From Candidatus Trichofilum aggregatum (lineage in GTDB: Bacteria > Chloroflexota > Anaerolineae > Promineifilales > Promineifilaceae), in contig JADJUV010000007.1 in the NCBI GenBank assembly GCA_016716885.1, forward strand, positions 1 to 64,000: DNA of 64,000 bases. Reading direction: 5' to 3'. This document shows, in pieces, positions 40,530 through 48,395 of this stretch. The stretch's first letter is position 1, and each line of letters opens with the position of its first letter. The translations under genes were made by a program, and so were the position numbers. The notes beneath the pieces are model-generated. The model had not been told where the DNA came from. It made no database searches and saw only the letters and a list, made by a program, of their open reading frames with translations.

Positions 40530-41531
40530 ATGACTACTCCTACACCCCCCTTCCCGCGGCCGCAACTTCTGGCCCGCCTCGCCGGTGAGCGCGGCCATCT
40601 CCTCTGGGCCGTTACCGGCCTCAGTGAAACAACCCTTTCTGATGGCCTGCTGCACGACGACTGGCACGTTAAGGATATTTTTCCCCATATCGGTCGCTGG
40701 GATGAAACCTTCGCCAGTTGGATCCCGTTCATGCAGGCGGAGCGTGGACAAGAGATACCGATTCTGGATGATGACACTACCAATCGGGGCTGGCACGAAG
40801 CGCATAAGGATTACACCCTGGAGCAGGGGGTAGCCGTGTTTCTCAAGGGGCGTGCGGGCCTTTGGGCGGGTCTGGAACGGTTGCGTGATGAAGAATTTGA
40901 GCAACCGGTCACGCTGGCGACAGGTCGGGTGACGAAGGTGCGGCGGTGGCTCGCGGCCGCGTACCGTCACGATGCCGAACATGCCGCCGAGATTCTGGCC
41001 TGGCGACAAACCAACGAAGTTCCTCGTGCCCCTGGCCCGCTTTACCTGGTTCGTGCTCTGGTTCGGGCCACGCGCAAAGAGTTCCTGGCCGTGGCCGCCA
41101 ACGTACCGGAAGCTGAGCAAAGCAGTCGGCCCGTTTGTGGTGTCTGGACGCTCCAGGATGTGGTCGGCCACATTGCTGATTGGGAGCAGTATGGGGTGGA
41201 AGGGATTGAGAAGGTGCTGGCGGGGGAAACGGTCATCACTAACCCGTTTGGCCCGGATATTCCGGCCTGGAACGACGCCCACGCGGCCGCGCGTCAGGGC
41301 CAAAGTTGGGAGCAAGTGTGGCACGATTACCAGACCACGCGGCAAAATTTCTTCTACGCCCTGGACAAACTCACCCAGGATGATCTGAGCCGCCCCATCC
41401 ACACCCCCTGGGGTGAATCCACCCTGTACCGCTGGATCAACATATGGACCCACCACGAGCGGGAACACGCCGCCGACCTGCGCCGGGAACTGGCTCTGCC
41501 AGATACGCCGGATTATTTATTGCCTCATTAG
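40530..41531 (+). CDS. Tandem DinB/DfsB-like four-helix-bundle protein
   Basis: The ATG at 40530 (MTTPTPPFPRPQLLARLAG) is preferred over an upstream start inside the hairpin repeat. The 333 residues contain two DinB-like domains: residues 1-165 (DWHVKDIFPHIGRWDE and YRHDAEHAAE) and 175-330 (WTLQDVVGHIADWEQYG and THHEREHAAD). DinB folds bind a metal through three His and can act as thiol- or epoxide-dependent transferases. Both domains keep a His near the expected places. The duplication is internal. The substrate is unknown. Confidence 0.78.
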   Translation: MTTPTPPFPRPQLLARLAGERGHLLWAVTGLSETTLSDGLLHDDWHVKDIFPHIGRWDETFASWIPFMQAERGQEIPILDDDTTNRGWHEAHKDYTLEQGVAVFLKGRAGLWAGLERLRDEEFEQPVTLATGRVTKVRRWLAAAYRHDAEHAAEILAWRQTNEVPRAPGPLYLVRALVRATRKEFLAVAANVPEAEQSSRPVCGVWTLQDVVGHIADWEQYGVEGIEKVLAGETVITNPFGPDIPAWNDAHAAARQGQSWEQVWHDYQTTRQNFFYALDKLTQDDLSRPIHTPWGESTLYRWINIWTHHEREHAADLRRELALPDTPDYLLPH

Positions 41532-41532
41532 C

Positions 41533-41592
41533 TGACTTGAAACGTGGTGCGTGATGCGTAAAGATCCACGTAACACGCACCACGCACCACAT
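41533..41592. repeat. Short tandem repeat tract (GTGGTGCGT / ACGCACCAC units)
   Basis: GTGGTGCGTGATGCGT is followed by the complementary CACGCACCACGCACCACA, so the tract can also fold into a hairpin. It recurs at 42494 and 58341. Confidence 0.8.
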
Positions 41593-41615
41593 TTCCCAGG
41601 TATAATCTTCACGTT

Positions 41616-42482
41616 ATGAAAATTGCAGTCCTATCCGATATCCACGCCAATTATCCGGCGCTCCAAACTGTTACTGAACATATTGAAAAATGGCAACCTG
41701 ATCTGGTAATCGTCAATGGCGATACAGTCAACCGGGGGCCGCGGCCGCGCGAATGTCTCCAGTTGGTGCAACAGAAAGAGGCTAACCAGGGCTGGGTCAT
41801 CTTACGGGGCAACCACGAAGATTACGTCATCAGCCAGGCCGAAGTGACCGCCCCCGAAGGGGACCCGGTTTACGAATCATTTCGTATGGCTATGTGGACG
41901 TATCTCCAGCTTAATGGCAACGTAGCCAACCTGAAGCAGATGCCCGGCCAACACGAAATCGCCGCCCCTGATGGTTCCGCGCTGCGGGCGGCTCATGCTT
42001 CCATGCGTAACAACCGGGATGGCATCTACACCTTCACCACCGATGAAGAGCTGGCCGAACAGATCGCCCCGGCCCCAGCCGTCTTCATCACCTCTCACAC
42101 CCACCGCCCCTTGCAACGGCGACTCAACGGCACCCTCGTCGTTAACACCGGAGCCGTTGGTCTGCCTTTCGATGGCGATTGGCGGGCCGCCTATGCCCAA
42201 CTGACCTGGCACCAGGGCGCATGGCAGTCGGAAGTCATCCGCCTGGAATATGATCGCGCCCAGGCCGACCGTGATTTTCTCACCACCGGTTACCTGGAAG
42301 AAGGGGGGCCGCTCATCAAATTGGTACGCCATGAGCTGGCTACGGCCCGCTCCCAAATTCACCGCTGGGCCGAAAAATACCCCGACGCCGTTCTCAGCGG
42401 CCAGATGAGCATGGATGAAACAGTCCGCCTGGTGTGGGACGAAATCGAACGCGAAGGCGGCGATATGTCGATATATTGGTAG
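41616..42482 (+). CDS. Metallophosphoesterase (YfcE/MJ0936-like)
   Basis: This intact 288-residue protein carries the calcineurin-like metal motifs DIHAN (8-12), NGDTVNRGP, RGNHED and SHTHRP in the right order. Such enzymes use two metal ions to hydrolyse phosphomono- or diesters. A C-terminal extension of about 70 residues (GGPLIKLVRHELATARSQIH) has no recognised role. The gene is flanked by repeat tracts on both sides. The substrate is not predictable. Confidence 0.87.
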   Translation: MKIAVLSDIHANYPALQTVTEHIEKWQPDLVIVNGDTVNRGPRPRECLQLVQQKEANQGWVILRGNHEDYVISQAEVTAPEGDPVYESFRMAMWTYLQLNGNVANLKQMPGQHEIAAPDGSALRAAHASMRNNRDGIYTFTTDEELAEQIAPAPAVFITSHTHRPLQRRLNGTLVVNTGAVGLPFDGDWRAAYAQLTWHQGAWQSEVIRLEYDRAQADRDFLTTGYLEEGGPLIKLVRHELATARSQIHRWAEKYPDAVLSGQMSMDETVRLVWDEIEREGGDMSIYW

Positions 42483-42493
42483 ATGGTTTACGG

Positions 42494-42573
42494 ACGTGGT
42501 GCGTGGTGCGTGTTTCGTTCGGAACCACCACGCATCATGCATCACGCATTACGCATCACGCATCACGCATCAC
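42494..42573. repeat. Short tandem repeat tract (GCATCAC heptamers)
   Basis: GTGGTGCGTGGTGCGTG-type units are followed by CACGCATCATGCATCACG and at least five GCATCAC/GCATTAC heptamers, ending six bases before the next gene. Confidence 0.88.
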
Positions 42574-42578
42574 AAATT

Positions 42579-43604
42579 ATGGAACGACCCAACCTCACCC
42601 ACACCCCCCCCGATGTCCTGGCCTATATTGAGTACCTGGAGATGCAGTTGTTGCAGAAACCAGCCAAAGTGGAGCCGGTCGCGGCCGCAACCGAGCCATC
42701 CGAACCGCCCACCTCCATCAACATTATCTCCATCAGCCAGAGCGGGGTCGCCAAACGGACGCCACGCCACTTTTACAGCCGCCAACACCGGGCGGGCATG
42801 GGTGTCTTTGACCTGGACACCCCCGAAGAAGACCCACCCGCCTTCCTCGTGGCCGCCGACATCACCGACCGGCTGCTCCTGTTTACCAACTTTGGCCGGG
42901 TGTTCCCCACCTCGGTCAGCCAGGTGAAAGAAACCGAGGTGCGTGGTAAGGGGGAATCCATCCTGACCGGCTTGCGCTTGATGAACAACGAGCGATTGGT
43001 CGCCGTTCTTCCCGGAACCGGGGGCGAAGATGTGCTCCTGGCTAGCCAACGGGGCTGGGTGCGGGCTATTCGCAAGAGCTTTTTGGGCACACAGCTCATT
43101 CCCGGCATGAGTTTTCATGAACCGAAAGAAGGGGGAGAACTGCGAGCCGCCTGTTGGTCAAACGGTGGGGATGTGCTTATCGCTACCCGGCAGGGCAAAG
43201 GGGTTCGTTTTAATCAGCGGCAAATTCCGGGACGGAATGGTTGCCTGGGGGCGCGGGTTGATCAGGGGGATGAGGTGGTGGCGGTGGCGTCGGTGACGGA
43301 AGAAAGTGGTGTCTTTATGGTGGGGCACGATGGCAAGGGCACTATCCGGCAGATGTCGGGGTTGATGGCGAACAAGGCCCCCGGAGCCGGGGCGAAGGTG
43401 TTGATCAAGGTGGAAGAGCTGGTGGGCGCGGCCGCGGTCAACCCCAATCAGGACATCTTCATCATCTCCAAACTGGGCAAACTCATCCGCTTCCCCGCCG
43501 AAGAAATCCCGGCCAAAGAGGGGGTCGTGCAGGGGGTTCATTGCATGACATTACGGGCGGATGTCGCGGCCGCGTGCACCGTCAGCGAATTTGTGAGCGG
43601 CTAA
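42579..43604 (+). CDS. Stand-alone DNA gyrase A C-terminal beta-propeller-like protein
   Basis: This 341-residue protein starts at ATG 42579 (MERPNLTHTPPDVLAYIEYL). After a short helical leader it has six repeated blades of GyrA/ParC C-terminal type (TNFGRVFPTSVSQVKET, SQRGWVRAIRKSFLG, RQGKGVRFNQRQIPGRNG, HDGKGTIRQMSGL, SKLGKLIRFPAEEI). In gyrase this domain wraps DNA. Here the breakage-reunion domain with its catalytic Tyr is absent. Orphan propellers of this kind may bind or wrap DNA by themselves. I infer a nucleoid or regulatory role, without proof. A bidirectional terminator follows. Confidence 0.8.
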   Translation: MERPNLTHTPPDVLAYIEYLEMQLLQKPAKVEPVAAATEPSEPPTSINIISISQSGVAKRTPRHFYSRQHRAGMGVFDLDTPEEDPPAFLVAADITDRLLLFTNFGRVFPTSVSQVKETEVRGKGESILTGLRLMNNERLVAVLPGTGGEDVLLASQRGWVRAIRKSFLGTQLIPGMSFHEPKEGGELRAACWSNGGDVLIATRQGKGVRFNQRQIPGRNGCLGARVDQGDEVVAVASVTEESGVFMVGHDGKGTIRQMSGLMANKAPGAGAKVLIKVEELVGAAAVNPNQDIFIISKLGKLIRFPAEEIPAKEGVVQGVHCMTLRADVAAACTVSEFVSG

Positions 43605-43665
43605 AAAGCCCGCCCATTGCCTTTGACAAGCTCAGGCAACGCGCCTGGCAGTTACGTTGGGATAC

Positions 43666-43716
43666 AAAAATGAGCAGGAGTGACGGATCAGAAAATCCGT
43701 CATCCTGCTCATTTTT
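43666..43716. terminator. Bidirectional rho-independent terminator
   Basis: A long hairpin (AAAAATGAGCAGGA / TCCTGCTCATTTTT with inner GACGGAT/ATCCGTC) has A/T runs on both sides. It separates the converging gyrase-CTD-like and OsmC genes. Confidence 0.88.
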
Positions 43717-43719
43717 GTT

Positions 43720-44145
43720 CTAAGCCACGGCCATAACCGGCACATCCTGCTCTGAGGTGGTGCTGGTAAACACGTCAAAGCTGGGCGGGTTCTCAAAATG
43801 TTTCTTCACCGCACATTGATCGGCGGCGCGGATGACGGCTTGTTTGTATTTTTCGGGGAATTCTGGGGGTAGCTGAATGTCGAGCAACACCTTGGAAACC
43901 ATGCCGGTGAACGGGTTGGCTTCCAGACTTTGCACAATGCGGATGCCTTGGGTGGGCAGGCCCCGTTGCTGGCAAAAACCCAACACATAAATCCCGGCGC
44001 ATGTCCCAATAGAGGCCAGAAACGTCGCGAACGGGGTGGGTGCAGAGCCACTGCCTTGCGGCCGCGGCTGGTCAGTTGAAACGGTGTAAGGGCCAAAATG
44101 GGCGTCTACCTGTAGACCACCCGGAAAATCAATAACCATGTCCAT
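43720..44145 (-). CDS. OsmC-family protein
   Basis: This 141-residue protein has the OsmC/Ohr fold with the redox pair C49 (FLASIGTCAGIYVLGFC) and C111 (AADQCAVKKH). A third Cys, C58, lies nearby. OsmC/Ohr proteins reduce organic hydroperoxides with a dithiol partner. This shorter member is of the general OsmC type. It is cytoplasmic. GGAGA precedes the ATG. Function in stress response is likely by family. Confidence 0.88.
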   Translation of the reverse strand: MDMVIDFPGGLQVDAHFGPYTVSTDQPRPQGSGSAPTPFATFLASIGTCAGIYVLGFCQQRGLPTQGIRIVQSLEANPFTGMVSKVLLDIQLPPEFPEKYKQAVIRAADQCAVKKHFENPPSFDVFTSTTSEQDVPVMAVA

Positions 44146-44456
44146 TTTTTATTCTCCAATACTGCTTGATATTGTGACTGGAGTTTAGAGATAGAGGAGA
44201 GAGCTAGAGGGAATTGCTCTCGTTCAAACTTTGAACTCTAAACTCAGGAGGAGCTTTTTCGCTCCATCCTTTGTTTAGACGCAGTAGGAGATATTTGGTG
44301 ACATTATTTCATAGCCTGACATTTTTTCGCCCTGTGGCGCTTTCACCTTATCACCGTGTCGGCTATAACCTGTTTACCCCCGATGAATCTCGCTGAGACG
44401 TGTACCCCCCGCTTGTTCATATTTGAAGAAGCAAACGCTCATCGGGCAGGATCGAA

Positions 44457-44484
44457 AAGAGCTTTTGCCCACGCAAAAGCTCTT
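44457..44484 (-). terminator. Rho-independent terminator for the PLD-like gene
   Basis: Perfect 12-bp arms AAGAGCTTTTGC (44457-44468) and GCAAAAGCTCTT (44473-44484) are followed on the minus strand by TTTTCG. The hairpin lies 55 bp beyond the stop of the PLD-like gene. The remainder of 44146-44538 shows only a GAGAG-rich stretch and no gene. Confidence 0.78.
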
Positions 44485-44538
44485 AAGAAATAGGATGGAT
44501 TGAGTGGGATGGCTCGCCCGTCTAGATGAAAAGCGCGA

Positions 44539-45269
44539 TTAGGTTTTGGCAACAAACTTCTCTTTATTCTGCTTGTAACACTCATAACAAACGGGCTTAT
44601 TCATTGAAGAGGCATTATCTTTGCCGCATAAATGGCAGTACCTTTCTTGATAAGTGGGATTCTCGAATCTTTTCCAGGTTCGGTAACAATCTGAACAATA
44701 GGGCGCGGTAGGGTTTAGATTAATTTCTTTGGCACAGCGGATGCAGAACCCTCTTTCTTCTATAACTGCGGGCGCATTTTTAGGTTCAACAGTAGCGGTT
44801 TTATGTTCAACAAGAGGGGCAACCACTTTTCGACAGAAACCCGGATTTCTTCGCTAATGCGAATGAGTCGTTTGGCTTCACCATAGATATCGTCATACAG
44901 GTCTGGGTCATCAGCCTTAGTAACGTAAATGCCCATCTCCTGGTTATTAATCTGCGAAAATTCGTACAAATTCATGGACGTGATAATGGCTTCCCGTTCA
45001 TTCAAGTAGCATTTGGCATGTAAATTTTCACAAAAGCTGGTGCGAACAAATTTGAGCGACCGCAACCAATTGATTTGATCGGGCTGCAATTCGTTTTTGC
45101 CATAAATAACCCGAATGTCTATTTTCATCCGGTCTTTATCATCGAGAGATTGGCGCAAACGCTCGTTGATTTTGATGTACGGGCTGATCAGGATAAGCGT
45201 ATCTTGAGCCTGATTTATGAGTTGTTGAAGATGATAGGAAACGCCAGTGGTATCAAGAAATTTAGCCAT
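44539..45269 (-). CDS. Phospholipase-D-like protein with C-terminal zinc ribbons (one frameshift)
   Basis: From ATG 45269 (after AAAGGAAA) the chain has a single PLD-type motif NLHAKCYLNEREAIITSMN, an HxK signature with the later Asp replaced. It ends in one frame near SEEIRVSVEK. A one-base change near 44818-44830 joins it to VAPLVEHKTATVEPKNAP and two CxxC pairs (CIRCAKE...CSDC and CHLCGKD...CYEC). The full protein has about 240 residues. PLD-like proteins of this size can act as nucleases or scaffolds. The zinc ribbons suggest nucleic-acid binding. No defence-system partner is adjacent. Confidence 0.75.
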
Positions 45270-45450
45270 ATTTTCCTTTGATGCTTGAGTGATGATGCTT
45301 CAGTGTGACAACAACGCTTATCCCGCAAAATGATATTCTTTTGTAGATGGTACAGTTTAATCTGTTATTGGCACACCAAACGTATGAGGTACTGCTATGC
45401 TGACAATGTTACCCTGCATAAACACTTATGCAAATGCTTCTTTTAAAATT

Positions 45451-45683
45451 CAGCAATTCTCAATTTGGCAGTCGTTCTTAATGAAAGACCATTGGTAGGG
45501 GCGGGACAGGTGGGCCACGATGTGATAAGGACGGGAAGCCTGCCTTCCCACCTGTCTCGCCCTCTTGTGAGTCGCAAGAGCAAGAGGGCGAGACGACGCG
45601 GAAAGATCGTTGCCTGGTTCAACCTCATTGAACCCGCGTCTTCCCGCCCCTACCATCATGGGCTGTCAAATTGAGAATTGCTG
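45451..45683. mobile_element. MITE-like element family B (233 bp)
   Basis: Terminal inverted repeats of 21 bp (45451-45471 and 45663-45683, core CAGCAATTCTCAATTTG) differ at one position. The interior has GACCATTGGTAGGGGCGGG on the left and the complementary CCCGCCCCTACCAT on the right, plus a hairpin around CTCGCCCTCTTG/CAAGAGGGCGAG. No coding capacity is visible. A partial copy is at 38040-38130. The rest of 45270-45693 contains no gene. Confidence 0.75.
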
Positions 45684-45693
45684 CTTAAATTCA

Positions 45694-45793
45694 TTAAGTA
45701 CGACCAGACCTTCCCACGTTCAGCGTCTTGATCACAGAAACAGCATGATCAACACCCTCTTCGGAGCAGATTTAGGAGCCGAGCGCGGCCGCA
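45694..45793 (-). pseudogene. Remnant of a glycosyltransferase 3' end, joined to the DUF3565 gene at a GCGGCCGC copy
   Basis: Minus-strand translation after the joint reads GS-stop-ICSEEGVDHAVSVIK up to a second stop at 45694. This aligns with GSQIRSEDGVARAVSTIQ at the end of the glycosyltransferase at 45989-47281. DNA identity is about 83% over 63 bp (45730-45792 against 46022-46084). Similarity starts exactly at GCGGCCGC (45785-45792 and 46077-46084) and is absent on its other side. Confidence 0.8.
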
Positions 45794-45984
45794 TCCGTTT
45801 CATCGTCACATCGTTTGCAGTTCAATTCGTAACCCAGAAACTGGTTACGTCCGGTTTCAGTTTGCACCCAGGGGCGGCTAACCAGCGGTGGATTATGGCG
45901 CACATGCTGGCGGTGGCCGCAGGCAAGTACCGCCAGCCAATCCCCATCCTCATCTTGCTCAAACGCCACGATTTTCTGTTTCAC
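45772..45984 (-). CDS. DUF3565 family protein with a recombinant C-terminus
   Basis: I place the start at GTG 45984 (VKQKIVAFEQDEDGDWLAVL), which lies four bases after the stop of the upstream glycosyltransferase gene and has AGGTGAAGAA before it. The 70-residue protein has the family pattern CGHRQHVRHNPPL, SRPWVQT, and the CxxC in LNCKRCDDE. The family has no known function. The Cys/His spacing suggests metal binding. The last residues (DAAALGS) come from a glycosyltransferase remnant joined at a GCGGCCGC copy, so the natural end has been replaced. Translational coupling to the glycosyltransferase is likely. Confidence 0.78.
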   Translation of the reverse strand: MKQKIVAFEQDEDGDWLAVLACGHRQHVRHNPPLVSRPWVQTETGRNQFLGYELNCKRCDDETDAAALGS

Positions 45985-45988
45985 TTCT

Positions 45989-47281
45989 TCACCTGCGCCC
46001 CGTCTCCGTAAATAGGGCCTGGATAGTAGAAACGGCACGAGCAACCCCATCTTCGGAGCGGATTTGGGAGCCGAGCGCGGCCGCGTTCCCCCGCATCTTC
46101 TCATCTGTCACCGCCTGATGAATGGCCTGGGCCAGCCGTTCGGCGGTTAGCTTCTGCCGGGGAATCGCCGTCGGGCCAACCCCCAACGCGGCCACCTTTC
46201 CCCCCCAAAACGGCTGATCGCCAAAGAACGGAATGATGATAGACGGCACACCCGCCCGCAAACCGGCCGCCGTCGTGCCCGCGCCGCCATGATGCACCAC
46301 CGCCGCCACCCGCTCAAATAGCCAGGTGTGCGGAATCGCCTGGGCCACAAACACATTGTCCGGCCAACTCTCTTTTTGCATCCCGCCCCACCCGGAGAGG
46401 ATGATGCCCCGCTGTCCCGTTTGCTCGAGGGCGTGTACCACCAGGTCGAGCGTTGCTTCGGGGTTGCGGTTGCTCATGCTACCAAAACCGATATACACAG
46501 GCGGCGCACCGGCTTCGAGGAACTGTTGTAAAGCAGTGGGGGGTGTCCAATCCGCGGCCGCGTCGAGGAACCAGTAGCCGGTGACATGAACGTTGTCGCC
46601 CCAGTCCGCCGGTTTGGCGATGACCGAGGGGCTGATGCCGTAGAGGATAGGGCGATTTTGTAAGACGGGGGAGCGATAAGGGCCAAAGAACGCGGCCGCG
46701 GGCAAGTCCAACACCTGTTGCCGGGCCATCTTATCCGCCCCGCGAAACCCCTGCCACATGAACTGGCGCGTCAGATGGTGCGTGAACCGGTTGAACGCGC
46801 CGCCGAGGCGGGGCAGACCAGGGGGTAGGAGCACCGCCGGGAACGCGTTGGTTGGGGTGAACGGGAACACATACGCCTGAAGCAAGGGTATGCCGGTCTT
46901 CTCCGCCAGGGCGATGGCGACATTCAGCCCGCCTACGCCCGCGATGAGCAATTCCATCCCCGCACAGGCCGCCAACCCTTCTTTCGTCCACTCCAGCACC
47001 ACTTCTTGGGCCAGTTGGGCCGTGCGCCGCGTGATGGCGAGAAAATTCCCACGCTCGGTCAGTTCGCGCATCTCCGGGGTCTGCATCACTACCTCCACAT
47101 CCCCCGGCATCGGCCAGAAATCCAGGCCATAAGAGCGCACAAACGCCTCATAATTTTCATGCGTGATCAGCCGCACGGCCTGACCCGCCTCGTGCAACCC
47201 TTTCCCTAACGCCACATATACGCAGGCTGCTAATCGCCCCCGACCCAGATGGTGCTGAAAGCAATAATGGCTTATGTTCAT
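45989..47281 (-). CDS. GT1-family (UDP-glucuronosyltransferase-like) glycosyltransferase
   Basis: This intact 430-residue protein has a GT-B fold. The C-terminal donor site motif HHGGAGTTAAGLRAGVPS, with FFGDQPFWG after it, is typical of MGT/sterol-glucosyltransferase-like enzymes. It opens with MNISHYCFQHHLGRGRL. It transfers a sugar from a nucleotide donor to a small molecule or lipid. AAAGGAG lies ahead of the ATG. The next gene downstream is DUF3565. An alpha/beta hydrolase gene lies 15 bp upstream, so the three may be one operon. Confidence 0.88.
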   Translation of the reverse strand: MNISHYCFQHHLGRGRLAACVYVALGKGLHEAGQAVRLITHENYEAFVRSYGLDFWPMPGDVEVVMQTPEMRELTERGNFLAITRRTAQLAQEVVLEWTKEGLAACAGMELLIAGVGGLNVAIALAEKTGIPLLQAYVFPFTPTNAFPAVLLPPGLPRLGGAFNRFTHHLTRQFMWQGFRGADKMARQQVLDLPAAAFFGPYRSPVLQNRPILYGISPSVIAKPADWGDNVHVTGYWFLDAAADWTPPTALQQFLEAGAPPVYIGFGSMSNRNPEATLDLVVHALEQTGQRGIILSGWGGMQKESWPDNVFVAQAIPHTWLFERVAAVVHHGGAGTTAAGLRAGVPSIIIPFFGDQPFWGGKVAALGVGPTAIPRQKLTAERLAQAIHQAVTDEKMRGNAAALGSQIRSEDGVARAVSTIQALFTETGRR

Positions 47282-47295
47282 TGAACCGAACTCCT

Positions 47296-48264
47296 TTAGT
47301 CACTATGTCCAGCTGCACTCAGCCCATATTCCGGGGCGTAGGTTTGCAGAAAATCGTTGATCATGGCGTAAAAATCGTCGGTGCGTTGGTAGACGGCTTT
47401 AGCGTGGGGCGAGTCCCAATTGGTGATTTCCAGGACACTGCGGCTGGGGTCGAGGTTGGCGGCGATGGCGCGGCTGTGATCGGGCAGGGTGTACTCGTCC
47501 TGCAAGGAGTGGGTGAGGAAGACGGGAGATTGGATGTCTGACGCGGCTTCCAGCGGTGACACCTGCGTGGGTCGGAAATCGGCGCGGAGTCCGGCGAAGA
47601 AAAACGCCCCCGGCTCCAGCAGGAACATGAGCGAGCCGTACTGGTTGACCGCCTGCTCCCGCACAATGGTGGCTAAATCCTGGTAAGGCGAGTCGGCGAT
47701 GACAAAGGCGATGTTGGGTTCGAGCGCGGCCGCTTGCAACACCGTCGCCGCCCCATACGACACCCCCGCCAGCCCAATCTCGTCGGTCGTTAGCCCGGTT
47801 TTGTCCTCAAACCAGCGCAAAGCCACCCGCGTATCTTCCTTCTCATGATAGCCATACGTGCCGTACTCCCCCGTACTCTCCCCATGATGCCGCGCATCGA
47901 ACATCAGCAAGTCACAGCCCCGCGTCCAGAACGGTTCGCTGTAAATGAGTCCGTGCAGGCGTGCGCCCGTGTGTCCATGCAGAAAAACCAATCCACATTG
48001 ACCATCCACCGGGTTGTCGAAGTACCAGCCCGCCAACTGAATTTCGTCATCTACGGTAATGGTGACTTCTTCCGGCGTGGGCAGACCAAAATCGGCGGGG
48101 TCGGTGCGGTAGCCACGCTCCTGCATACTCTCGGCGACCTGCGCCACGGAGCGTTGAGGAAACCCCACTAATACGCTAGCAAAATACCACGACGCCCCGA
48201 TGTACAAAAGCACCAGGGCAACGTCGAAGATGATGAACCCAATATTGAGCCGTTTTTTATTCAT
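47296..48264 (-). CDS. Membrane-anchored alpha/beta hydrolase
   Basis: The start is ATG 48264 (MNKKRLNIGFIIFDVALVLL) behind CCGAGG. The longer frame upstream is translated repeat. One N-terminal helix (residues 8-30) anchors the 322-residue protein. The nucleophile elbow GVSYGAA, acid SLQDEYTLP and histidine DSPHAKAV complete an alpha/beta-hydrolase triad. The oxyanion stretch is VFLHGHTGARLHG. It is an extracytoplasmic esterase or peptidase-like hydrolase. The substrate is unknown. It lies between the GT4 and GT1 genes on the same strand. Confidence 0.85.
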   Translation of the reverse strand: MNKKRLNIGFIIFDVALVLLYIGASWYFASVLVGFPQRSVAQVAESMQERGYRTDPADFGLPTPEEVTITVDDEIQLAGWYFDNPVDGQCGLVFLHGHTGARLHGLIYSEPFWTRGCDLLMFDARHHGESTGEYGTYGYHEKEDTRVALRWFEDKTGLTTDEIGLAGVSYGAATVLQAAALEPNIAFVIADSPYQDLATIVREQAVNQYGSLMFLLEPGAFFFAGLRADFRPTQVSPLEAASDIQSPVFLTHSLQDEYTLPDHSRAIAANLDPSRSVLEITNWDSPHAKAVYQRTDDFYAMINDFLQTYAPEYGLSAAGHSD

Positions 48265-48291
48265 ATAACCTCGGAGTAATAAACACGGAAA

Positions 48292-48395
48292 TAAACACGG
48301 ATGGGAAGGAACACGGATGGGAAGGAGGAATAGTCTCTCACTCTCCCCTCTCCCCTCTCCACTCTCTCCTCTCCACTCCCCCACTCTCCCCTCTA
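48292..48395. repeat. Short tandem repeat tract (ACGGATGGGAAGGA, then CTCTCCCCTCTCC units)
   Basis: Units of AACACGGATGGGAAGGA are followed by at least six CTCTCC(C/A)CT-type units. The tract begins inside the gap and runs into the last codons of the GT4 gene, giving a tail of RGESGGVERREWRGERGE. Confidence 0.88.
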
